In this document: positions 54,246 to 61,836 of the stretch, one piece after another
Numbering within the stretch: position 1 is the first letter of the stretch
Layout of the letters: the number at the start of each line of letters is the position of its first letter
Assembly: GCF_017301635.1 (NCBI RefSeq)
Contig: NZ_CP071091.1
Span: 2,492,001-2,556,000, forward strand
Origin: Myxococcus landrumus
GTDB lineage: Bacteria > Myxococcota > Myxococcia > Myxococcales > Myxococcaceae
DNA: 64,000 nucleotides
Reading direction: 5' to 3'
Notes under the pieces: model-generated
Told to the model about the DNA's origin: nothing
What the model saw: the letters and a program-made list of their open reading frames with translations, nothing else
Databases searched by the model: none
Program-made: the position numbers and the translations under genes

Positions 54246-56087
54246 CTAGCTCCCCATGCCGCCTCGCGCGGCGCCCTTGAGGCTGGCCAGGCATCCCGCG
54301 AGCAGCTCGCAGGCGCGGCCCAGCGCTCCGGTGTCCTCTCCCGCGCGAACGCGCCGCGCATGCTCCAGCACCTGCTCCGCGCGAGGCACTACGTCGGGAG
54401 CCAACCCGCCGCCACCGGGCAGGAGTCTCGCGCGGGTCAACGCGTCCATGACGTCGCGCGCGAGCGTGTCCAGCTCCACGCGCTTGGACTTCAGCTCCTC
54501 GGAGATGCGCGCGGCCATCAGATAGCCCCGCTGCTCGTCCATGATGCGCTTGAGTTCCTCCTCGGTGAGGCCGCTGGAGGCGGTGACGGTGATGGACTGG
54601 CGCAGGCCCGTCTCACGGTCCCTCGCGGAGACGGACACGATGCCCTCCGCGTTGATGTCGAACGTCACCTCGATTTCCACCTGCCCCTTCGGCGCCTCGC
54701 GAAGGCCCGTGAGGACGAACTCCCCCAGCAGCTCGTTCTGGTGCGCCTGCTCGTGCTCGCCTTGGAGCACCATGATCTTCACCAGGCGCTGGAAGTCCTT
54801 CGACGTCGCGAACACCTCCGTGGCGGACGTGGGCACCGTCGTGTTCTTCGGGATGATGCGCCGCACGTAGCCACCGGCGATGGCCACCCCGAGGCTCTGC
54901 GGGGTGACATCCAGCAGCAGCAGCTCGCCCTCCTGCGCCACCAGCGCATGCGCTTGAATCGCCGCGCCCAGGGCCACCACTTCGTCGGGGTGCACGCCCT
55001 TGCATGGCTCGCGGCGGAAGTAGGTGCGCACGGCCTCGACGACCTTGGGCATGCGGGACATGCCGCCCACCAGGATGACTTCCTTCAACTCCGACGCGCG
55101 CACGCCCGCTTCACCGAGCACCTCCGTGGTGATGCCCACCACGCGCTCGGCCAGGTCCGAGGTCAGCTCCTCCAGCTTCTCCCGCGACAGCGCGGCCTGA
55201 AGGTGCAGCGCTGCGCCGGCACCGGGAGGAGTGCTGATGAACGGCAGGTTGAGCTGCGTCTCGCGCACGCTGGACAGCTCCACCTTGGCCTTCTCCGCCG
55301 CGTCCTTGAGCCGCTGCAAGGCCATCCGGTCCTTGCGCAAGTCGATGCCGTGCTCCTTCGCGAAGCCGAAGACGAGCCACTCGATGATGCGGTTGTCCCA
55401 GTCCTCGCCGCCCAGGTACGTGTCGCCGCCGGTGCCCACCACGTCGAAGACGCCCTGATTGATTTCCAGCACCGACACGTCGAAGGTGCCGCCGCCCAGG
55501 TCCAGCACCGCCACGCGGCCGTTCACCGTGCGGCTGAAGCCATACGCGAGCGCCGCCGCCGTGGGCTCGTTGATGATGCGCAGCACCTCCAGGCCCGCGA
55601 TGCGGCCCGCGTCCTTGGTGGCCTGCCGCTGGGCATCGTTGAAGTATGCCGGCACCGTGACGACGGCCTTGCTCACCGGACGGCCGAAGTGCGCCTCCGC
55701 GTCCGCCCTCAGCTCCTGGAGAATCATGGCGCTGAGCTCGGGAACGGCCAGGTCCTTGCCGCCCATGCGGATGCGCAGGTCGTCGTGCTGTCCCGCCACC
55801 ACTTCGTAGGGCAGCGTGCGAAGCGCGTCCTGCACCTCGTGCGAGGAGAACTTCCGGCCGATGAGCCGCTTCGCCGCGTACACCGTCTCCTGCGGGTTGG
55901 TGATGGCCTGGCGCTTGGCGATGCCGCCCACCAGGCGCTTGCCGTTCTTCGACACCGCCACCACCGAAGGCGTCAGCGTCTGGCCCGTGCGGTTCTTGAT
56001 GACGACCGGCTGCCCGTCCTGGACGGTGGCGACGATGCTGTTCGTCGTCCCCAGGTCGATGCCAATCAGAGGTTCGGACTCAGCCAT
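54246..56087 (-). CDS. Hsp70 chaperone (DnaK paralogue)
   Basis: A 613-residue Hsp70. The ATPase domain has [12 protein letters not shown] (9-20), the linker-side [12 protein letters not shown] and [12 protein letters not shown], and [13 protein letters not shown]. The substrate domain has the [18 protein letters not shown] linker (about 375-392) and [21 protein letters not shown]. The C-terminal lid is short and lacks the acidic EEVD-type tail of housekeeping DnaK. The gene context has J and TPR partners but no grpE. I infer a dedicated paralogue; housekeeping DnaK is normally in a grpE-dnaK-dnaJ locus. M. xanthus has such extra Hsp70s, for example one needed for social motility. Confidence 0.93.
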   Translation of the reverse strand: MAESEPLIGIDLGTTNSIVATVQDGQPVVIKNRTGQTLTPSVVAVSKNGKRLVGGIAKRQAITNPQETVYAAKRLIGRKFSSHEVQDALRTLPYEVVAGQHDDLRIRMGGKDLAVPELSAMILQELRADAEAHFGRPVSKAVVTVPAYFNDAQRQATKDAGRIAGLEVLRIINEPTAAALAYGFSRTVNGRVAVLDLGGGTFDVSVLEINQGVFDVVGTGGDTYLGGEDWDNRIIEWLVFGFAKEHGIDLRKDRMALQRLKDAAEKAKVELSSVRETQLNLPFISTPPGAGAALHLQAALSREKLEELTSDLAERVVGITTEVLGEAGVRASELKEVILVGGMSRMPKVVEAVRTYFRREPCKGVHPDEVVALGAAIQAHALVAQEGELLLLDVTPQSLGVAIAGGYVRRIIPKNTTVPTSATEVFATSKDFQRLVKIMVLQGEHEQAHQNELLGEFVLTGLREAPKGQVEIEVTFDINAEGIVSVSARDRETGLRQSITVTASSGLTEEELKRIMDEQRGYLMAARISEELKSKRVELDTLARDVMDALTRARLLPGGGGLAPDVVPRAEQVLEHARRVRAGEDTGALGRACELLAGCLASLKGAARGGMGS

Positions 56088-56104
56088 GGCAGAGCGTGTC
56101 CATC

Positions 56105-57448
56105 CTAGAACGTCCAGCGCAGCTTCTTGAGCGCCGCCTTGGCCTCGGCGTTGTCCGGCTCCAACTTCGCAGCATCTTCGAACACTCGCTTGGCCAGCTT
56201 CTTGGACCCGGCATCCATGAGAATCCGCCCCAACAACAGATGGTGCTCAATCCGAGCACCCTGAAGGTCCACGGCCCTCTGCGCCAGCGCGCGAATTTCA
56301 CCCACGTCCTGGCCCTGCTGAAGCCCCTGCTTCGCCGCGCGATACGCGGCCTCCGCGTTGGCCCCATCCAGCGAGTACGCCAGCCGGAACGCCGCCAGCG
56401 CCGCCACGTCGTCGCCGTGCTGCTCCAGCTCACGCCCTCGAGACACCTCGACGGCCGCGCGCTGCTCGTCATGCTTCTTGCGGGCCTCGAGGAGCAGCGT
56501 CGCCACCTCGCGGTTCTTCGGGTCCAGCGTCTGCACCTGGTGGAAGTCCTGGTACGCCCGCTCCCAGTCCCCCCGAGCCACCGCCGCCTTGCCCCGCGCC
56601 ACCAGCTCCGAGAGCTTCACGTTGCGCGCCATGTACGGATGGCGAGCAAGCCGGGCCTGACGCTCCGCGCGCCGGGCCTCCGACTCCGCGTCGTTCACCG
56701 GTGCGGGCGTGGGAGGAGGCGGCGCGGAGACCGGCGTGGGACGCGTCAACGAGCGCGGCACGGGGGTGAGCGGCGTCAGCTCCATTGCGGGGTACGACGC
56801 GGCGGAGGCCGGGGCGGGCGAAGCTGCGGGGGCAACGGGCGCGGGCGTGGAGGACTGCCCGAGCGCCGGGTGGGCCTTGAGGTACGCCTCGCGCTTGTCC
56901 TGCTGCGTGAGGACGTTGTGCGCGTCGGTCAGCCTCCGGAAGATGCGCTCCATGCGCGCGCGGAAGCTGCCCAGGTTCTTTCCGAAGTAGCGGTCCGGGT
57001 GAAAGCGGCGCGATGCGTTGTAGTACGCCTGCTTCGCCTCGGCCGCGGGCGCACCGGGTCGCAGCCCCAGGACGGCGAAGTGATCCATCCCGTCCAAGGC
57101 CCGCTCCAGGTCGATGATCTCCTTCTTCCGCTCCGGCTCCAGGTCCACTTCCTCGGCCAGGGCCGCGTCGACCGCGGGAGCGGGCTGGTTCCTGGGCACC
57201 ACGCGCGCGGGGACGATGGCGCCCTTCGCGCGCAGCGACAGCAGCACCGCGATGGTGCGGGCCTCACCCAGGGTGGAACGTGACAGCACCAGCTCGATAC
57301 GCTCCACGCGCCCGACGAGTGACAGCACCGCGCTCTCCTCCGGCGTGAGCTGGAGGCGAGCGGGGTCCACGTTGGGCACTGTGGCGATGTGGTCTGTCCG
57401 AGCCCCCAGGCCGACAATCGTGTTTGGCGCGCTCACAGGACGGTCCAC
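56105..57448 (-). CDS. J-domain and TPR protein with N-terminal winged-helix-like domain
   Basis: A 447-residue protein. Residues about 33-80 (LQLTPEESAVLSLVGRVERI, then LGEARTIAVLLSLRAKGAI) form a small domain similar to the C-terminus of the TPR protein at 53436. The J domain spans about 118-190 with HPD at 150-152 in RRFHPDRYF. A Pro/Ala linker follows, then a TPR array (about 285-440) with MARNVKLSELVARGKAAVA and AALAAFRLAYSLDGANAE. It should recruit clients and stimulate the Hsp70 encoded 17 bp downstream. The start is a GTG without a clear ribosome site, so the N-terminus may be a few residues different. Confidence 0.85.
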   Translation of the reverse strand: MDRPVSAPNTIVGLGARTDHIATVPNVDPARLQLTPEESAVLSLVGRVERIELVLSRSTLGEARTIAVLLSLRAKGAIVPARVVPRNQPAPAVDAALAEEVDLEPERKKEIIDLERALDGMDHFAVLGLRPGAPAAEAKQAYYNASRRFHPDRYFGKNLGSFRARMERIFRRLTDAHNVLTQQDKREAYLKAHPALGQSSTPAPVAPAASPAPASAASYPAMELTPLTPVPRSLTRPTPVSAPPPPTPAPVNDAESEARRAERQARLARHPYMARNVKLSELVARGKAAVARGDWERAYQDFHQVQTLDPKNREVATLLLEARKKHDEQRAAVEVSRGRELEQHGDDVAALAAFRLAYSLDGANAEAAYRAAKQGLQQGQDVGEIRALAQRAVDLQGARIEHHLLLGRILMDAGSKKLAKRVFEDAAKLEPDNAEAKAALKKLRWTF

Positions 57449-57550
57449 GAACGGGTTGCCGAAGGTGGAAAGCCTAGGTTTGGGGGGAGCGGGGCGTCAA
57501 ACACCCAGTTTGCCCCCCACCCGGGCTTCCCACCTCCAGGACACCCGACT

Positions 57551-58828
57551 CTAGAGGGCGGCGAGGACCCGCTCGATGATGGCCAGGCTCTCGTCCATCT
57601 CCTCGCGGGTGATGGTGAACGGTGGGGCGAAACGGACCGTCCGGTCTCCGGCGGCGTTGCCCAGCACCCCACCCTCGCGCAGCTTCGCGAGCACCTGGGG
57701 CGCCTCCCGGTCCATTTCCAGGCCCACGAGCAGCCCCTGGCCACGAATCTCCACGACCCGGCCGGCGGGCAGTCGCCCCTGGATTTCCCTGAGGCGGCCC
57801 AGGAACCAGGCCCCCTTGGCCGTCACGTCCTCCAGGAATCCCGGCCGACGAATCACGTCCAGGACGGCGTTCGCGGCAGCCGCGGCCACCAGGTTTCCAC
57901 CGAACGTGGAGCCGTGGCTGCCCGGAGACATGCTCGCACCCACCTCGTCGCGGCACAGCATGGCGCCAATCGGCAGGCCATTGCCCAGCGCCTTGGCCAT
58001 GCTGATGGCGTCCGGGAGGATGCCGTCGCGCATGAAGCCGAAGGGGATGCCCGTGCGGCCCATGCCGGTCTGGATCTCATCCACCAGCAGGAGCAGGCCC
58101 TTCTCGTCGCACAGCGCGCGCAGGCCCTTGAGGAACCCCGGCGGAGCCAGTCGCACCCCACCCTCGCCCTGGATGGGCTCGACGAGGATGGCGGCCGTGG
58201 TGGGCTTCACCGCGGCGCGAACCGCGTCCAGGTCGCCGTAGGGCACGTGCTGGAAGCCCGCGGGCAGCGGCTCGAAGCCCGCGTGGTACTTCGGCTGTCC
58301 CGTCGCCGTGACGGTGGCCAGGGTGCGGCCGTGGAAGCTGCGCTCGAAGGTGATGACCTCGAAGCGCTCCGGCATCCCGCGGTCCTTCATCACCTTGCGG
58401 GCCAGCTTCAGGAGCGCCTCGTTGGCCTCCGCGCCGGAGTTGCAGAAGAAGGCGCGCGGCAGCCCGCTCCACTCGGACAGCTTCGCCGCCAGGTCGATCT
58501 GCGGCTGCGAGTAGAACGCATTGGAGACGTGCCACAGCGAGTCGAGCTGCGCGTGCGCCGCCGCCACCACCTCCGGATGACAGTGGCCCAGCGCACACGT
58601 CGCCACGCCGCCGATGAGGTCCAGATACTCGCGCCCGTCCGCGTCCCAGACACGAGTCCCTCGCCCTTTGACCAGGACGATGGGCTGCTGCTTGTAGTTC
58701 TGCAGCAGGTGGCTCTTGGCCTTCTGGATGAGCGTGTCGTTGGAGGCCGGGGTGGCGATGGCGGGTACGGGCTGCGGCAAGGGGGTCACCTTCCTTGAGC
58801 GTGAGTGGGACGGCTGCGAGCGCGCCAT
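57551..58828 (-). CDS. Class III PLP aminotransferase, ArgD-like
   Basis: A 425-residue enzyme of the acetylornithine/GABA aminotransferase group. Features are LVKGRGTRVWDADGREYLDL, GALGHCHPEV-like CALGHCHPEVVAAA, FFCNSGAEANEALLKLARK (about 125-145), the PLP Asp segment LLLVDEIQTGMGRTG and the lysine in ISMAKALGNGLPIGA. The order and GRTG motif fit acetylornithine aminotransferase (ArgD), but GABA, ornithine or succinylornithine enzymes share them. ATG 58828 is used; a GTG at 58789 is possible. It lies just downstream of hslU. Confidence 0.85.
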   Translation of the reverse strand: MARSQPSHSRSRKVTPLPQPVPAIATPASNDTLIQKAKSHLLQNYKQQPIVLVKGRGTRVWDADGREYLDLIGGVATCALGHCHPEVVAAAHAQLDSLWHVSNAFYSQPQIDLAAKLSEWSGLPRAFFCNSGAEANEALLKLARKVMKDRGMPERFEVITFERSFHGRTLATVTATGQPKYHAGFEPLPAGFQHVPYGDLDAVRAAVKPTTAAILVEPIQGEGGVRLAPPGFLKGLRALCDEKGLLLLVDEIQTGMGRTGIPFGFMRDGILPDAISMAKALGNGLPIGAMLCRDEVGASMSPGSHGSTFGGNLVAAAAANAVLDVIRRPGFLEDVTAKGAWFLGRLREIQGRLPAGRVVEIRGQGLLVGLEMDREAPQVLAKLREGGVLGNAAGDRTVRFAPPFTITREEMDESLAIIERVLAAL

Positions 58829-58836
58829 ATAGCGCG

Positions 58837-60237
58837 CTACAGGATGTAGCGCGACAGGTCCTCGTCCTGGATGATGGCGCCCAGGCGCTCGCGCACATAA
58901 TTGCCGTCCACCTGAAAGTCCCGAGGCCCCAGCTCACTGGCGGAGAAGGACACCTCGTCGAGCAGGCGCTCCAGGACGGTGTGCAGGCGGCGAGCGCCGA
59001 TGTTCTGCGTGCGCTCGTTCGCCTGCTGGGCGATGCGCGCCAGCTCCGTCACCGCATCGTCCGTGAAGGACAGCCGCACGCCCTCGGTGTTGAGGAGCGC
59101 GGTGTACTGCCGCAGGAGGGAGTTCTTCGGCTCTCGCAGGATGCGGATGAGGTCGTCGCCGGAGAGCGGCTCCAGCTCCACGCGGATGGGGAAGCGGCCC
59201 TGGAGCTCCGGGATGAGGTCGCTGGGCTTGGAGACGTGGAAGGCGCCCGCCGCGATGAAGAGCATGTGGTCCGTCTTCACCATGCCGTACTTGGTGTTGA
59301 CGGTGGAGCCCTCGACGATGGGGAGGATGTCGCGCTGCACGCCCTCGCGCGAGATGTCCGTGCCCCCGCCGCCCTTGCCGCCCTCGCGGCTGGCAATCTT
59401 GTCGATTTCGTCGATGAACACGATGCCGCTCGACTCGGCGCGAGCCACGGCCTCGCGCTGGACGCGGTCCGGGTCCACCAGCTTCTGGGCTTCTTCCTGA
59501 CGCAGGAGCTGGAGCGCCTCGGGCACGCGCACGCGGCGGCGGCGCGTCTTGTTCATGCCCGGCATGTTCTTGAAGAGGTCCTGGAGGTTGACGCCAATCT
59601 CCTCCATCCCCTGCCCCGAGAAGCCGCGCATGAAGGTGGGCGCGCTGTCGCTCATCTCCACCTCGACGTACTGGTCATCCAGCGTGCCCGCGCGAAGCTG
59701 GGCGCGCAGCTTGTCTCGCTCGGAGTCCCCCAGGCGCTGAGGCGCGGGAGGCGGCGGTGGAGAGAATCCGAATGGCGGCGGCGAGGACGGCGTGCGCGGA
59801 GCGCCGTTGCCCGAGAGCAACTCCATCAGCCGGTCCTCGGCCATCTCCTCGGCGCGAGGACGGACCTTCTCCGTCTCCTCGTCGCGCACCAGCGAGATGG
59901 CGGCTTCGATGAGGTCGCGAATCATCGACTCCACGTCGCGCCCCACGTAGCCGACCTCGGTGAACTTGGAGGCCTCCACCTTGACGAAGGGCGCCTGGGC
60001 CAGCTTCGCCAGCCGGCGGGCAATCTCCGTCTTCCCCACGCCGGTGGGGCCAATCATGATGATGTTCTTCGGATGGATTTCGTCGCGCAGGTCGTCGGAG
60101 ACCTGCTGACGGCGCCACCGGTTGCGCAGCGCGATGGCCACCGCGCGCTTCGCGGCGTTCTGACCGACGATGTAGCGGTCCAGCTCTCCCACCACCTCGC
60201 GGGGCGTGAAGGTGGAGGTCTTTCGCGTCTCAGCCAA
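58837..60237 (-). CDS. hslU: ATP-dependent protease ATPase subunit HslU (ClpY)
   Basis: A 466-residue AAA+ unfoldase that feeds proteins into HslV. Walker [14 protein letters not shown] is at about 58-70, Walker [12 protein letters not shown] near 240, and the I-domain lies between. The C-terminus EDLSRYIL is the segment that inserts into HslV. The Pro-rich I-domain loop ([20 protein letters not shown]) is longer than in E. coli HslU. It is 8 bp downstream of hslV and is cotranscribed. Confidence 0.97.
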   Translation of the reverse strand: MAETRKTSTFTPREVVGELDRYIVGQNAAKRAVAIALRNRWRRQQVSDDLRDEIHPKNIIMIGPTGVGKTEIARRLAKLAQAPFVKVEASKFTEVGYVGRDVESMIRDLIEAAISLVRDEETEKVRPRAEEMAEDRLMELLSGNGAPRTPSSPPPFGFSPPPPPAPQRLGDSERDKLRAQLRAGTLDDQYVEVEMSDSAPTFMRGFSGQGMEEIGVNLQDLFKNMPGMNKTRRRRVRVPEALQLLRQEEAQKLVDPDRVQREAVARAESSGIVFIDEIDKIASREGGKGGGGTDISREGVQRDILPIVEGSTVNTKYGMVKTDHMLFIAAGAFHVSKPSDLIPELQGRFPIRVELEPLSGDDLIRILREPKNSLLRQYTALLNTEGVRLSFTDDAVTELARIAQQANERTQNIGARRLHTVLERLLDEVSFSASELGPRDFQVDGNYVRERLGAIIQDEDLSRYIL

Positions 60238-60245
60238 GGGGGCTC

Positions 60246-60773
60246 CTAGAGCTCTTCGAGAGAGATGTTGGAGTTGGTGTAGATGTCGATTTCACCAGCG
60301 ATGGTGAGCGACTGGTGCGCCACGTCGCGGGCGGACATCTGGGTGTGCGCCATCAGGGCCCGCGCGGCGGCGAACGCGTACGGACCTCCGCTGCCCACCG
60401 CGGCGATGCCGTAGTCCGGCTCAATCACGTCACCAGCGCCGGAGAGGATGAAGGTCTTCTCCCGGTCCGCGACGATGAGCAGGGCCTCCAGGCGCCGCAG
60501 GAAGCGGTCGGTCCGCCAGTCCTTGCCCAGCTCGACGCACGCGCGCGCCATGTTCTTCTGGTGCTCCTTGAGCTTGCCCTCGAAGCGCTCGAACAAGGTG
60601 AAGGCATCTGCGGTGCTGCCCGCGAAGCCGGCGAGGACCTGCCCCTCCCCCAGCTTGCGGACCTTCTTCGCCGTGTTCTTCATCACCGTCTTTTCGAGGG
60701 AGACCTGGCCGTCGCTCGCGATGGCGACCTTCCCGTCGCGCCGCACACAGAGAATGGTGGTGCCGTGGAACAT
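60246..60773 (-). CDS. hslV: ATP-dependent protease peptidase subunit HslV (ClpQ)
   Basis: A 175-residue threonine protease, [20 protein letters not shown]. The catalytic Thr is at residue 5 after removal of the MFHG propeptide, as in beta- and deltaproteobacterial HslV. Other features are [13 protein letters not shown]-like [40 protein letters not shown] and [16 protein letters not shown]. It forms the double-hexamer core of the HslUV protease. Confidence 0.98.
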   Translation of the reverse strand: MFHGTTILCVRRDGKVAIASDGQVSLEKTVMKNTAKKVRKLGEGQVLAGFAGSTADAFTLFERFEGKLKEHQKNMARACVELGKDWRTDRFLRRLEALLIVADREKTFILSGAGDVIEPDYGIAAVGSGGPYAFAAARALMAHTQMSARDVAHQSLTIAGEIDIYTNSNISLEEL

Positions 60774-60873
60774 GGAGCGGGTTTAACAAGCCGCGCGCCA
60801 CGTTTCCAAGGAACACCGCCTGCCTGTCCGCTCCCGCACCGTTTCCCGGCGCCAGGGCCCGTCGGCCCCCGCC

Positions 60874-61776
60874 TCACGCCCGGGGATGCGCGGCGTCGTA
60901 GACCTGCTGGAGCTGCTCCCAGGTGACGTGGGTATAGCGCTGCGTGGTGGACAGGCTCGAGTGGCCCAGCAGCTCCTGGATGCTGCGGATATCCGCGCCG
61001 CCGCCCAAGAGATGCGTGGCGAAGGAGTGGCGCAACGCGTGCGGACTCACCTTGCGCGCCAGCGCGCACTTCAGCACGTGCGCGTCCAGGTGGCGGCGGA
61101 TGCTGCGGGGCGTGAGCCGTCCGCCCCGGAAGTTGAGGAAGATGGCTTCTGGCGTCTGCGTGGGATGGGGCTCCGCGAGGAGCTCTCCCCGACGGGCCAG
61201 GTACGCCTCGAGCGAGCGGATGGCCTGCGCGTTGACGGGCACGAGCCGCTCCTTGCTGCCCTTGCCCATGACGCGAATGATGCGCCCGCTCCGGTCCACG
61301 TCGAGCAGGTCGAGTGAGCACAGCTCGCTGATGCGCAGCCCGCCGCCGTAGAGCAGCTCCAGGATGGCCTTGTCCCGGAGGCCCAGCACCGACTTCAGGT
61401 CATGCACGTCCAGGAGCGCGAACACCTCCTCCACGGGCAGGACCTTGGGCAGCGCCTTGGGAAGCTTCGGGCTCTTCACCAGCTTCGCGGGACTGGCGGA
61501 GAGCAGCTTCTGCCGCACCAGGTACTTGTAGAAGGACTTGATGGACGCAAGTCGCCGGGCCCGGCTCGCGGGGGCATGGTCCACGCTGAGCGTGCCCAGG
61601 TAGCCGCGAATCGCGGCGTGGGTGCCGGCCAGCAGCGACAGCTTCATCCGCTCGGTGAGGTAGCGCTCGAAGTCCACCAGGTCGATGAGGTAGTTGCGCA
61701 CCGTGTGCGGTGACGAACCCTTCTCGTCCTCGAGGTGGACTCGGAACTTCTCCAAGAGCGGCGACAGGTTCGTCAT
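60874..61776 (-). CDS. xerC: Tyrosine recombinase XerC
   Basis: A 300-residue tyrosine recombinase for dimer resolution at dif. It has the N-terminal SAM-like domain (LLEKFRVHLEDEKGSSPHTVRNYL), then catalytic residues Arg in LLYGGGLRISELCSL (about 150), Lys in MGKGSKERLVPV, HxxR in ALRHSFATHLL (about 245), His in LGHSSLSTTQ and Tyr in RYTHV. The order xerC-hslV-hslU is seen in Bacillus and other phyla, a conserved chromosomal context that supports XerC rather than a mobile integrase. Confidence 0.95.
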   Translation of the reverse strand: MTNLSPLLEKFRVHLEDEKGSSPHTVRNYLIDLVDFERYLTERMKLSLLAGTHAAIRGYLGTLSVDHAPASRARRLASIKSFYKYLVRQKLLSASPAKLVKSPKLPKALPKVLPVEEVFALLDVHDLKSVLGLRDKAILELLYGGGLRISELCSLDLLDVDRSGRIIRVMGKGSKERLVPVNAQAIRSLEAYLARRGELLAEPHPTQTPEAIFLNFRGGRLTPRSIRRHLDAHVLKCALARKVSPHALRHSFATHLLGGGADIRSIQELLGHSSLSTTQRYTHVTWEQLQQVYDAAHPRA

Positions 61777-61836
61777 GGCGAGGAAGAGCGTAGAGGGCCC
61801 GGAGAGCCTCGCAAGATTCCGGGCCCCGCGAAACAG

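Noticed and set aside
60874-61776. Phage or island integrase
   Set aside because: The tyrosine recombinase sits in the conserved xerC-hslVU context with no att repeats or mobile genes around it.
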